Shown here one piece after another: positions 20,601 through 29,426 of a stretch of DNA of 35,703 nucleotides. A program made the translations under genes and the position numbers. The notes under the pieces are model-generated. The model worked only from the letters and a program-made list of their open reading frames with translations, did no database searches and was not told the DNA's origin. Numbering within the stretch: position 1 is the first letter of the stretch; every line of letters begins with the position of its first letter. The stretch comes from Paracoccaceae bacterium (lineage in GTDB: Bacteria; Pseudomonadota; Alphaproteobacteria; Rhodobacterales; Rhodobacteraceae): the NCBI GenBank assembly GCA_023260835.1, contig JALQTR010000045.1, forward strand, positions 1-35,703, read 5' to 3'.

Positions 20601-20870
20601 TTCGATCCCATTGATGCCCTGCACAATGGTTTCCATCGGTTCGGTCACCAATTTCACAGCATCTTCGGCCTGCAGGCCGGGGGCCTGAATATGAATATCC
20701 ACCAAGGGGACCGAGATTTGCGGCTCTTCTTCGCGCGGTAGGCTGATCAATGCGACCAGCCCGATGGCAAGCGCGGCCAAGATCATCAGGGGCGTTAGGG
20801 CCGAATTGATGAATCCCTTGGTCAGGCCACCTGCCAGCCCAAGGGGTTTTTGGTGTGATGGCGCGCTCAT
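17658..20870 (-). CDS. RND efflux transporter permease (AcrB/HAE family)
   Basis: 1070 aa; PREEEPQISVPLVDIHIQAPG, GILVDDAIVVIENIARH, two RND repeats. Confidence 0.94.
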   Translation of the reverse strand: MSAPSHQKPLGLAGGLTKGFINSALTPLMILAALAIGLVALISLPREEEPQISVPLVDIHIQAPGLQAEDAVKLVTEPMETIVQGINGIEHVYSQTSDDYAMVTARFVVGTSSDAAILRVHEKLRANLDRIPVGIDQPLIVGRGIDDVAIVALTLAPASPDLDISANELTRIARELRVELAKIENVGLTYLVGDAPEAIRIAPDPERLALYGVTLQQLAGKVQGANRAFNTGLIRDGGMQLALVAGQTLQAPADVANLLITTRDNRPVYVRDVADVSFEPNTSDKLVANITRTEDGQIIRTPAVTLAIAKRAGANAVTVAEAVLHRLDLLQDTLIPDSIAIDITRDYGETADEKANELLFHLALATVSIVALVLFSIGWREAIVVAVVIPVTILLTLFAAWIMGYTLNRVSLFALIFSIGILVDDAIVVIENIARHWAMRDPASRMQKAIRAVAEVGNPTIVATLTVVAALLPMLFVSGLMGPYMSPIPANASAAMIFSFFVAVIITPWLMMKIAGRAPAHAHGDDDHHGPRGPLERAYTAVARPILRSRKRSLAFLLISAVLSFGSLGALYTRDVTVKLLPFDNKSEISVVIDLPEGASVEATDGVAQHVAQTVLQLPEVISVQTHAGDAAPFNFNGLVRHYYLRARPEMGDVQITLAHKSQRDRTSHEIALDIRNRLQTIDLPKGTNLKTVEPPPGPPVIATLMAEIYGPNGDARREAARKIRTAFENVPFIVDVDDSFGVAPERLRATIEPDQLEFYGVQEQDVFNTLALLNAGQTVGYSHRGDGRYPIPITVARDKSDRVLDERFLSTPLPANVLPGARGVVELGDVITITRENASFPIFRRNGRAAEMVMAELAGEYEAPLYGMLAVADALDQMDWAPGEKPTIRFNGQPEDETGITLLWDGEWEVTWVTFRDMGAAFAVALLGIYILVVAQFGSFKLPLVILTPIPLTFLGIIFGHWLFGAPFSAPSMIGFIALAGIIVRNSILLVDFIRHAAPGTDKVQVLLDAGAIRFKPILLTAIAAMIGAAVILTDPIFQGLALSLLFGLLSSTLLTVLVIPAIYRVFRT

Positions 20871-21850
20871 TTCGCGGGCTCATTGATGATCATCGTATCG
20901 CCAGCAGAAACGCCTGACAGAATTTCGATCTGCGCGCTGCCAGCGATTTGATGTGTGGACCCAGGCACAACGGCGCGGGTGACGGCTGTGCCATCTGCAC
21001 CCCGCAGCGTGATGAAATCCAGCCCCATACGCGACTGAAGGGCCGCCGCAGGGACCATGATCGCATCGCGCTGCCCCACAGGCAGGCGGACCAAAACGCG
21101 GGCGTCGACGAAGTCTTTGGATAGGTCTGCAACCTCTACATCCGCGATCACGCGGCCGTTTTCGATTTGAGGGTAAAGTTTCGACAAGGTGCCACTACGT
21201 TCGTGCCCATCTTCGATTCTGATCACATCGCCTTGTTGCAACATGGTGGCATGGCGTTCAGGTATGGCAAGGCGCAAGAAGAAGCCACCGCCGCCAATCA
21301 CGGCAATTGGTTCACCCGGCATGATAATTGATCCTGCACTGACAGGCACTGTCAGCACCGTGCCGTCAATCGGGCTTTGCACGGCACCTTCGGCTTCGCG
21401 TTGCAACAGGACACTGCGTTCGGCCTGGGCGCTGCCGATTTGCCCGCGGATCACATCAACCTGCGTGCGCAGCGCATCCAGCCGCTGCGTGGTTGTGACA
21501 CCCCGTTGCAGCAAATCCTCGCCGCGTTGCAGTTCGGTCATCGCGTTATCAAGCTGCGCAGCCATGGCGCGCAATTGCGCATCCACCGCTGCGATTTGCA
21601 GGTCCAGCTTTTCATCAACGATTTGCGCAATGACATCCCCTGCTGCGACGCGGGACCCTTCGGCCACAGCCAGCGAGGTTAATGTGCCACCTAAACGCGC
21701 CCGTGCGGGCAGGCGGTCGCGTGCCTCGATCCGGCCAAAAACGGATTTCCATTCGGTGATTTGTGTGGCGCGAACGGTTACATCAGCGCCGAAGGCTGCC
21801 CCCACAGGCAGTGCGGCCAGAAGCGCGGCATAGATAATGGATCGGATCAT
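20867..21850 (-). CDS. RND efflux periplasmic adaptor subunit
   Basis: Signal peptide MIRSIIYAALLAALPVGAAFG; lipoyl-type GGTLTSLAVAEGSRVAAGDVIAQI; overlaps RND gene. Confidence 0.9.
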   Translation of the reverse strand: MIRSIIYAALLAALPVGAAFGADVTVRATQITEWKSVFGRIEARDRLPARARLGGTLTSLAVAEGSRVAAGDVIAQIVDEKLDLQIAAVDAQLRAMAAQLDNAMTELQRGEDLLQRGVTTTQRLDALRTQVDVIRGQIGSAQAERSVLLQREAEGAVQSPIDGTVLTVPVSAGSIIMPGEPIAVIGGGGFFLRLAIPERHATMLQQGDVIRIEDGHERSGTLSKLYPQIENGRVIADVEVADLSKDFVDARVLVRLPVGQRDAIMVPAAALQSRMGLDFITLRGADGTAVTRAVVPGSTHQIAGSAQIEILSGVSAGDTMIINEPAK

Positions 21851-21893
21851 TATTTGGGTCTTTCTGTCGTGGCACCCAGACATATATAAAAAA

Positions 21894-21909
21894 TTGAATA
21901 TGTATTCAA
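21894..21909. promoter_or_regulatory. Candidate operator TTGAATA-TG-TATTCAA at RND operon promoter
   Basis: Perfect 7-bp arms, overlaps a plausible -35 (TTGAAT) with 17-nt spacing to TATATG on the minus strand. Confidence 0.6.
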
Positions 21910-23186
21910 GAGTGCTTTGGCGTTCGTCTATTGATAAATTTTGGGCGGCCAGGAAGGGCTAGGTTGGCATCCGCACGCGCGGTTTGGCTGATCAATTTTC
22001 CTTTGGCCACCACGGCCAATCTGGCAGGGCGCAGCCGAACGGCTTCGGTTGGGGTGGCAGCATCCAAAACCACCAACGACGCTTGTGCGCCAACATGCAG
22101 GCCATAATCTTGCAGACCCAGGATTTGCGCATTGGTCTGCGTAACCATCGTAAAACAGCGGGCCATTTCGTCGGGATGCGTCATCTGTGCCACGTGCAGC
22201 CCCATAAAGGCCACGTCCAACATATCTGCTGTGCCAAGCGAATACCAAGGATCTAAAACGCAATCTTGTCCCCAGCCAACGGGGATCCCCATGGCCTGCA
22301 TTTCCTTAACCCGTGTCAGCCCACGGCGTTTAGGAAAGCTGTCATGCCGGCCTTGCAGGACGATATTGATCAGGGGGTTGGGGATGGCGCTGATCCCGGC
22401 CTCGGCAATCAATGGCAGCAGTTTTGAGACATAGTAATTATCCATCGAATGCATGGATGTCAGGTGCGATCCCGCAACCCGCCCGTTCAACCCCAGGCGC
22501 TGCGTCTCATAGGCCAAGGTTTCGATATGCCGGCTGTTTGGATCATCCGTTTCATCGCAGTGGATATCCACCATCAGCCCACGGTCCGCGGCGATTTCGC
22601 ACAAATCGCGCAGGCTGTCAGCGCCGGCCTGCATGGTGCGTTCGAAATGGGGAATGCCGCCCACAACATCCACACCCATATCCAGCGCGCGGATCAGATT
22701 ATCGCGTCCCGTGGGGGTGCGATACAGCCCATCTTGGGGGAAGGCGACCAATTGCAGATCGATGTAATCTTTCACACGGTCTTTCACCTCCAGCATTGCT
22801 GTGACGGTGTTCAGGTGGTCAGGCGTGGTGTCCACATGGCTGCGAATGGCCAAAAGCCCCATTGATGCGGCCCAATCGCAATAGTTCAGTGCGCGTGCAA
22901 TCATATCATCCACGCTGGCCTGATCGCGCAATTCACCCCAAAGGGAAATCCCTTCCAGCAATGTGCCGGAAGCGTTGACCCGTGGCAGGCCATAGGACAG
23001 CGTGGCATCCATGTGAAAATGTGGATCAACAAATGGCGGGCTGACCAAATCCCCCGTGGCGTCAATGATTTGCGCGGCATCGGCGTTGATAAAAGGGGCC
23101 ATGGCGGTGATTTTATCGCCGGTGATGCCGATGTCGGCCTGATTGCCATCTGGCAGGGTGCCACCTTTGATAAGCAGATCAAACAT
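21906..23186 (-). CDS. Cytosine deaminase-like amidohydrolase
   Basis: DPHFHMDATLSYG, IRSHVDTT, VDIHCDETDDP, GWGQDCVLDPWY. Confidence 0.88.
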   Translation of the reverse strand: MFDLLIKGGTLPDGNQADIGITGDKITAMAPFINADAAQIIDATGDLVSPPFVDPHFHMDATLSYGLPRVNASGTLLEGISLWGELRDQASVDDMIARALNYCDWAASMGLLAIRSHVDTTPDHLNTVTAMLEVKDRVKDYIDLQLVAFPQDGLYRTPTGRDNLIRALDMGVDVVGGIPHFERTMQAGADSLRDLCEIAADRGLMVDIHCDETDDPNSRHIETLAYETQRLGLNGRVAGSHLTSMHSMDNYYVSKLLPLIAEAGISAIPNPLINIVLQGRHDSFPKRRGLTRVKEMQAMGIPVGWGQDCVLDPWYSLGTADMLDVAFMGLHVAQMTHPDEMARCFTMVTQTNAQILGLQDYGLHVGAQASLVVLDAATPTEAVRLRPARLAVVAKGKLISQTARADANLALPGRPKFINRRTPKHS

Positions 23187-24130
23187 TACCGCTCTCCTTT
23201 GCTGAAGGGAACCATCAAGGCGGCGGGCACCTCGGCGCGGCGCGACATCAAAACCAGGGCCAAAATGGATAAAATATAGGGCATCATTAAAAACAGCTGA
23301 TAGGGAATGGCCGCGCCAATCCCGGTTTGTTGCAGACGGATCTGCAGGGCATCAAAGGCGGCGAACAGAACCGCGCCAAACAGGGCCTTGCCCGGACGCC
23401 ATGCTCCAAAAACCACCAAAGCAATGCAAATCCACCCGCGCCCACCGACCATTTCAAAAAAGAAGCTGTCAAATGCTGACATGGTTAAAAATGCGCCGCC
23501 CACAGCCATGAACCCGCTGCCAACGATCACGGCCCCCATGCGAATGGCCGTCACAGACAGCCCCTGCGCGGCCACAGCCGATGGGTTTTCCCCCGCGGCC
23601 CGAACCGCCAGACCCAGCGGCGTGCGATATAAAACCCAAGCCGTCAGTGCGACACAGACATAGGCCGCATAGGTCAGCGGCGTTTGATGAAACAGCGCCG
23701 GTCCAATCAGCGGGATATCCGACAGAATTGGTAATTCCACAGGTGCAAATGCGGTGATTTTTGGTGGTGATGACACTTCGGGCAGGGCCACACGATAGGT
23801 AAAGAATGTGACCGATGTGGCCAGCAATGTGATCCCAACGCCGACAACGTGCTGCGACAGGCCAAAGGGAACCGACAGAATGCTGTGCAGCAGCCCAAAC
23901 CCCATCCCAACAACCATGGCAACGGCAACGCCAAACCACAGCGGCATACCGGCCCAGACGGAAATCCAGCCGGCAAAAGCCCCCGCAACCATGATCCCCT
24001 CGATCCCAAGGTTCAAAACTCCGGCGCGTTCGCAGATCAATTCACCCATTGTGGCAAAAATCAGCGGGCTGGCGATGCGGATTGCAGCGGCCCAAAAGGA
24101 AACGGATAAAAGGATATCAAACAGTTCCAT
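23186..24130 (-). CDS. ABC transporter permease, BMP/nucleoside (YufQ-like) family
   Basis: PLIFATMGELICERAGVLNLGIEGIMVAGAFAG signature. Confidence 0.92.
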   Translation of the reverse strand: MELFDILLSVSFWAAAIRIASPLIFATMGELICERAGVLNLGIEGIMVAGAFAGWISVWAGMPLWFGVAVAMVVGMGFGLLHSILSVPFGLSQHVVGVGITLLATSVTFFTYRVALPEVSSPPKITAFAPVELPILSDIPLIGPALFHQTPLTYAAYVCVALTAWVLYRTPLGLAVRAAGENPSAVAAQGLSVTAIRMGAVIVGSGFMAVGGAFLTMSAFDSFFFEMVGGRGWICIALVVFGAWRPGKALFGAVLFAAFDALQIRLQQTGIGAAIPYQLFLMMPYILSILALVLMSRRAEVPAALMVPFSKGER

Positions 24131-25179
24131 CAGCCGCTCCTGATCCGGTATTTGCTGAATAAGATGGCCAAAACCATCATCAAAAGCGCGCTGGCCAGCA
24201 TGATATCAGCCAAATAGGTCGGCACGCCAATGGCGCGGCTCATGCTGTCGGCCCCAACGAATATCGCGGCCACAAACAGCGCCGCAAACACCACGCCCAG
24301 CGGGTTCAAAAGCGCCAGCATCGCGACCACAATCCCCGTGTAGCCAAATCCAGGCGACAAATCCAATGTCAACGACCCCTTTAACCCAGCAACTTCGGAA
24401 AATCCGCCCATGGCGGCCAAACCACCTGATAAAATGGCGGTTTTCAAAACGACGGTGTTGACTGGAATGCCCGCAAAGCGCGCGGCCTCGACGTTTTGGC
24501 CGACGGCGCGCATTTCAAACCCAAGCGTGGTTTTGCGGTCAATCACCCAAAGCGCCGCGGCGCAGATCAATGCCAGCGCAAACCCCCAATGCAGGCGTAG
24601 CCCATCAACAATTCGCGGCAGACGTGCGTCCGGTGTCAGCCGAGCGGATTTGGGCCACCCCATTCCCATTGGGTCCTTCAGCGGCCCCTCCAGCAAATAG
24701 GATATGAACAGCAAAAAGATGAAATTGAACAGCAGTGTGGTGACGACCTCATCCACCTTAAGACGCGTTTTCAATATGGCTGGGATCAGCAGTAAAACCG
24801 CACCGGCCAAAGCGGCGCCAATGGCCAATGTGGGCAGCAAAATTGCGGATGGGGCGGCAATAACCCCTGTTCCCAGGGCTGCTGTGACGGCTGCGCCCGC
24901 GTAAAATTGTGCCTCGGCGCCGATGTTCCACAATTTTGCCCGAAATGCCACGGCCACAGCCAGACCTGTGAAAATCAGCGGCGTTGCCCGATTCAGTGTT
25001 TCCAACAGGGCGAATTTCGACCCCATCGCGCCTTTTATGATCAGGCCAAACACCGCCAAAGGATCGCCGCCTGCGATCAATGCCAGCAGTGCGGCAACAG
25101 CAAAGGCGCCCAAGATGGCCAAAATGGGCGGCATGGATTGCCGCAGAACACTGGGGTTTGTGATGGGTTCAAGCCGCAT
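24130..25179 (-). CDS. ABC transporter permease, BMP/nucleoside (YufP-like) family
   Basis: ORF 24130..25242, likely start MRLEPITNPS; AFRAKLWNIGAEAQFYAGA, GFGYTGIVVAMLALLNPLG. Confidence 0.92.
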   Translation of the reverse strand: MRLEPITNPSVLRQSMPPILAILGAFAVAALLALIAGGDPLAVFGLIIKGAMGSKFALLETLNRATPLIFTGLAVAVAFRAKLWNIGAEAQFYAGAAVTAALGTGVIAAPSAILLPTLAIGAALAGAVLLLIPAILKTRLKVDEVVTTLLFNFIFLLFISYLLEGPLKDPMGMGWPKSARLTPDARLPRIVDGLRLHWGFALALICAAALWVIDRKTTLGFEMRAVGQNVEAARFAGIPVNTVVLKTAILSGGLAAMGGFSEVAGLKGSLTLDLSPGFGYTGIVVAMLALLNPLGVVFAALFVAAIFVGADSMSRAIGVPTYLADIMLASALLMMVLAILFSKYRIRSG

Positions 25180-26695
25180 GGGTGCCCCCTTCGCCGGCCA
25201 TCCACTTGCCCAAATTGGCGGCATCCAATTGGCCGCGCGCAAATGCAGGGCTCAGCCGGCCTTCGCAGATCACGTGGATCTGATCGGATAGTTTCATAAT
25301 TTCGTCCAAATCTTCGGAAATCAGCAACACCGCGGCTCCGGCTTCGCGGGCGGCTGCCAGACGGCCATGCACATAATTGACGGCCCCAATGTCCAGCCCC
25401 CGAACAGGTTGATTGGCGATGATGATTTGTGGATCCTCTTCCAAAACGCGGCCCAAAATCAGTTTTTGCATATTCCCACCAGACAACAGGCGGATCCGGG
25501 TGGCAGGTCCAGGACAGCGCACATCATAGGTGTCGATCAAATGCTGTGCATGCGATGCAGCGCCGGCCCAATTCATCCATCCGCGTTTGGCGAATTTCTG
25601 TGCATATGTTTCCAAAATGGCGTTTTCGGTCAGATCAAAATCAGCGATCGATCCGGTTTTGTGCCGATCTTCGGGAATGCGCCCAATGCGCGCCGACAGC
25701 GCGCGGCGCGGTGACCATGATTTGGGCGCCTGTCCATTGATCAACAGATCACCCGATTTGGGCGCGATCAAGCCACAAATCAAATCAGACAGGGCCGATT
25801 GCCCATTGCCAGAGACCCCCGCCAATCCTGTGATTTGTCCCGCATGCAGCGTTAAAGAAACATCCTGCAATTGATCCGTGCTGACGTTGTTCAGCGTCAA
25901 AAGGGCAGGCCCGGCAGGGCGCATGGGGATATCAGGCTGCGCAACGTCGCCGCCCACCATCAGGCGGGCCAATTCGTCGCGATTGGTGTCTTGGGTCGCG
26001 CGTTCGGCCACCAAACGCCCGTGGCGCAGGACCAAAACACGCGATGATATGGCCATCACCTCGTGCAGTTTGTGCGAAATGAAAATGATCGACAGGCCCA
26101 GTGCGATGGCTTCGCGCAATGTGGCAAACAGGGCATCTGTTTCTTGCGGGGTCAGCACAGCGGTGGGTTCGTCCAGAATTAAGATCTGCGAATCACGATA
26201 CAAGGCCTTCAGAATTTCGACCCGCTGTTTTTGGCCCACTGTCAGGCTGGCCACTTTGGCGTTTGGATCAACGTCCAGATGAAATTTTTGCGAAAGGGCG
26301 CGAATTTTGGATTTGGCGGCAGCGGCATGCATCGACAGGCCCCACAGCCCCTTGGTCCCAAGTGCGATGTTTTCCCAAACGGTCAAATTTCCGGCCAGCG
26401 TGAAATGCTGATGCACCATGCCCACGCCCGCATCCAAAGCCGCGCGGGGATTGCCCGCGGGCAGCCGCTGGCCAAAAACGGACACCGTGCCATGATCTGC
26501 CGTGTATTGGCCAAATAGGATGTTCATCAGCGTGGTTTTACCCGCGCCGTTTTCACCCAAAAGGGCGATGACTTCGCCTTTATGCAGGTCGAAGCTGACA
26601 TTTTCATTGGCGATTACATTGCCAAATGTCTTGGTAATTTTATGCATTTGCAGGACGGGGGTTCCCCGTCCTGCAGTTTTGTCGTGGTCCGTCAT
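25169..26695 (-). CDS. ABC transporter ATP-binding protein, duplicated ATPase (nucleoside/sugar type)
   Basis: LLGENGAGKTTLMNILFG, SLTVGQKQRVEILKALYR, LDEPTAVLTPQE, LSGGNMQKLILGR. Confidence 0.94.
   Translation of the reverse strand: MTDHDKTAGRGTPVLQMHKITKTFGNVIANENVSFDLHKGEVIALLGENGAGKTTLMNILFGQYTADHGTVSVFGQRLPAGNPRAALDAGVGMVHQHFTLAGNLTVWENIALGTKGLWGLSMHAAAAKSKIRALSQKFHLDVDPNAKVASLTVGQKQRVEILKALYRDSQILILDEPTAVLTPQETDALFATLREAIALGLSIIFISHKLHEVMAISSRVLVLRHGRLVAERATQDTNRDELARLMVGGDVAQPDIPMRPAGPALLTLNNVSTDQLQDVSLTLHAGQITGLAGVSGNGQSALSDLICGLIAPKSGDLLINGQAPKSWSPRRALSARIGRIPEDRHKTGSIADFDLTENAILETYAQKFAKRGWMNWAGAASHAQHLIDTYDVRCPGPATRIRLLSGGNMQKLILGRVLEEDPQIIIANQPVRGLDIGAVNYVHGRLAAAREAGAAVLLISEDLDEIMKLSDQIHVICEGRLSPAFARGQLDAANLGKWMAGEGGTHAA
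26649..26675. repeat. Perfect 12-bp inverted repeat (stem-loop) inside the 5' end of the ABC ATPase gene
   Basis: TGCAGGACGGGG-GTT-CCCCGTCCTGCA. Confidence 0.85.
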
Positions 26696-27709
26696 TTAGG
26701 CGGATTTCGGCTCGGAATCGTTGATTTCCACGGTGAAGGCGCCGGATTTGATTTCAGCGGTGCGTTTGTTCACCAGATCAACTGCGGCTTGTGGGATTTT
26801 GCCTTCGAAGGTGCCATATGGCGCCAATGAGCAGCCGCCCTCTTTCATGAACGAATACACGCCGTAATCTTCGGCGGTGAATTTACCATCACGGACTTTC
26901 GCAATGGCCGCATCAATCGTAGATTCGAAATGCCACAGGGCCGATGCTACAACGGTATTTGGATAATCGGCTTGTGTATCAATCACGTTACCAATCGCCA
27001 GAACACCCTTTTCCTTCGCCGCATCTGACACACCAAACCGTTCAGCATACAGCATATCAGCCCCGTTTTCGATCATGGCATAGGCGGTCTCTTTCGCCTT
27101 TGGCGGATCAAACCAGCTGCCGATGAAGGCGACCTGGAATTTGATATTTGGATTCATTTCCCGCGCGCCGGCCATGAAGGCATGCATCAGGCGGTTCACT
27201 TCGGGGATGGGGAAGCCGCCAACCATGCCGATGTTACCAGATTTGGACATGGCCCCTGCAATGATGCCAGACAGGTAAGACGCATCTTGGATGTAGTTAT
27301 CAAAGACCGACAAGTTTGGCAGGGCAGGGTCCTGTTTGAAGGATGACCCCATCAAGAAGGCAACATTTGGATAATCTGCGATGACTTCGCGGGCTTCTTG
27401 TTCAACGCCGAAAATTTCACCAACAATCAGGTCATAACCGTTTTCAGCATATTCGCGCATGACACGGGGGTAATCGGTGTTCGAGGTGTTTTCAGAATAG
27501 GTATATTCAATATCACCGCGAGTTTGTGCCGCAACTGCGGCCAGATGGATACGGCTGATCCACTGCTGTTCGACCGGCAGGGTGAAGATACCAGCCACTT
27601 TGACGGGTTTGCCGCTGGCCAAGGCCCAGCTGGGCAGGGCGGCGGCCATTGCGGCGCCGGCTGCGGTTGTTTTCAAAAAGCTGCGCCGAGTTTGGCTGAT
27701 TGTGGACAT
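26696..27709 (-). CDS. BMP family ABC transporter substrate-binding protein (Tat-type signal)
   Basis: RRSFLKTTAAGAAMAAALPSWALA; KVAGIFTLPVEQQWISRIH, IGMVGGFPIPEVNRLMHAFMAGAR. Confidence 0.92.
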   Translation of the reverse strand: MSTISQTRRSFLKTTAAGAAMAAALPSWALASGKPVKVAGIFTLPVEQQWISRIHLAAVAAQTRGDIEYTYSENTSNTDYPRVMREYAENGYDLIVGEIFGVEQEAREVIADYPNVAFLMGSSFKQDPALPNLSVFDNYIQDASYLSGIIAGAMSKSGNIGMVGGFPIPEVNRLMHAFMAGAREMNPNIKFQVAFIGSWFDPPKAKETAYAMIENGADMLYAERFGVSDAAKEKGVLAIGNVIDTQADYPNTVVASALWHFESTIDAAIAKVRDGKFTAEDYGVYSFMKEGGCSLAPYGTFEGKIPQAAVDLVNKRTAEIKSGAFTVEINDSEPKSA

Positions 27710-27818
27710 AAGGCTCTCCTATCAATGTCGTGTCGGATTGAATTCTATCCGAAGTGTTAAGGGGCAAGATGCGCTTGGTCAATGATCTTACCGAAATGTC
27801 GTGGCGCCAGTTTTTTCG

Positions 27819-27845
27819 CCATATGATGCCAAAGCATCCATATGG
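27819..27845. promoter_or_regulatory. Inverted repeat in the BMP/upp divergent promoter region
   Basis: CCATATGATGC-CAAA-GCATcCATATGG (11-bp arms, one bulged C). Confidence 0.6.
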
Positions 27846-28021
27846 AACAGCAATTAAGACTGCAGATAATGGCAAGTCCGGCAGGGATAAAACTATCTTT
27901 GCGACAAAAATTGCGCCTAATTTTTCATCATTGGGGGGATGGGCGGTTTGCTTTGGGGTTGATTGCGTGTGGATTTCACGACAGGTTGCGGGCAACTGAT
28001 TGAACCAAAGGAGCCCGCAAT

Positions 28022-28654
28022 ATGACCACCCCTGTTAATGAAGTAAAACATCCTTTGGTGCAGCATAAGCTGAGCCTGATGCGGGACAAAGACACACCAA
28101 CCCCAATTTTCCGCCAATTGATCAAAGAAATCAGTCAGCTGTTGGCCTATGAAATTACCCGCGAAATGCCGATGGAACAGCGTGATGTGGAAACCCCGCT
28201 GCGCGTCACATCGGCCCCGCATATTCAGGGGCGCAAACCGGCGCTGATATCGATTTTGCGCGCGGGCAATGGGTTAATGGATGGGGTGCTTGATTTGATC
28301 CCAACGGCCCGGGTTGGATTTGTTGGCCTGTATCGTGATGAAGAAACCCTGCAGCCGGTGCAGTATTATTTCAAGGTGCCAAGCCATTTGGGTGAACGCC
28401 TGACATTGGTTGTGGATCCGATGCTGGCCACTGGGAATTCCGCCGTTGCGGCGATTGATTTGCTGAAAAAAGCAGGCGCCACAAAGATCCGCTTTATGTG
28501 CCTGTTGGCCGCGCCCGAGGGCATCGCCTGTATGCAAGCGGCGCATCCGGATGTAGAAATCGTCACCGCGTCAATCGACGAATGTTTGAATGACGCTGGA
28601 TATATTGTCCCGGGTCTTGGGGATGCGGGCGACCGCATTTACGGAACGACCTGA
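28022..28654 (+). CDS. upp: Uracil phosphoribosyltransferase
   Basis: [62 protein letters not shown]. Confidence 0.96.
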   Translation: MTTPVNEVKHPLVQHKLSLMRDKDTPTPIFRQLIKEISQLLAYEITREMPMEQRDVETPLRVTSAPHIQGRKPALISILRAGNGLMDGVLDLIPTARVGFVGLYRDEETLQPVQYYFKVPSHLGERLTLVVDPMLATGNSAVAAIDLLKKAGATKIRFMCLLAAPEGIACMQAAHPDVEIVTASIDECLNDAGYIVPGLGDAGDRIYGTT

Positions 28655-28845
28655 TTGGGCACTGGCCTGGATGATCGAATTGGTTATCTGGGCCCCGCCT
28701 GGCGACCACCTGATCCATTTTTCGCGATATACTTCAGATTAGAGATATAATATAAAGTTTTTGATAATCTTTAGGATGTTATATCCAGTTCCGTGAACCC
28801 GAAAATCACCACTGATTTGGTGGGAAAATGACCAAGGATAAACCA

Positions 28846-29358
28846 ATGACCCGTATGATTCGACTATCAGCTTTATGTGCGCTTACGATCCTAGGCGTGA
28901 CCCCAGCTTTAGCAGAAGAACCAAATGCAAAAACCACCACGGAATATTACCAAGATTGGCGCATGAATTGCGTTGAAAACGAACAGGGCAAGCAATGTTC
29001 GATCAACCAGACCCAACGCACCGAAGACGGTCGGGTGGGGGCAATGGTGAATGCCAATGTGGTGGATGGTTCCACTGTTTTGGAATTTGTGATGCCATTG
29101 ATGGTTGATTTGACTAAACCTGCGCGCATCACTGTCGATGGCGAAACCATTGCCGATTTGCCCTTTAATGCCTGCAACAATAACGCATGTTTCATTGTGC
29201 AGCGCGGGAATGAAGACCTTGTTGATGCCTTTCAAAAGGGCGATGTGGCCAATTTGGAATTGGCGTTTTACAACGGCGGTCAGATGCGGATGAATATGTC
29301 GCTGAAGGGCTTTTCCTCAGCCATGAATGGTCTGCGCAATCAATCGGCCAGCAATTAA
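28846..29358 (+). CDS. Invasion associated locus B (IalB) family protein
   Basis: Signal peptide; YYQDWRMNCVENEQGKQCSINQTQ, LPFNACNNNACFI. Confidence 0.85.
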   Translation: MTRMIRLSALCALTILGVTPALAEEPNAKTTTEYYQDWRMNCVENEQGKQCSINQTQRTEDGRVGAMVNANVVDGSTVLEFVMPLMVDLTKPARITVDGETIADLPFNACNNNACFIVQRGNEDLVDAFQKGDVANLELAFYNGGQMRMNMSLKGFSSAMNGLRNQSASN

Positions 29359-29380
29359 TACCCGCTGTATACCCCATAAT

Positions 29381-29410
29381 AAACGGCGCACATCGCATTG
29401 TGCGCCGTTT
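29381..29410. terminator. Bidirectional terminator between ialB-like gene and eda
   Basis: AAACGGCGCAC-N8-GTGCGCCGTTT, perfect 11-bp arms; A/T flanks. Confidence 0.85.
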
Positions 29411-29426
29411 TGCATATATGACATAG

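Noticed and set aside
28737-28800. AT-rich GATATAAT...GTTATATC segment upstream of the ialB-like gene as an operator
   Set aside because: Arms are imperfect and the sequence is AT-rich; more simply a promoter region.
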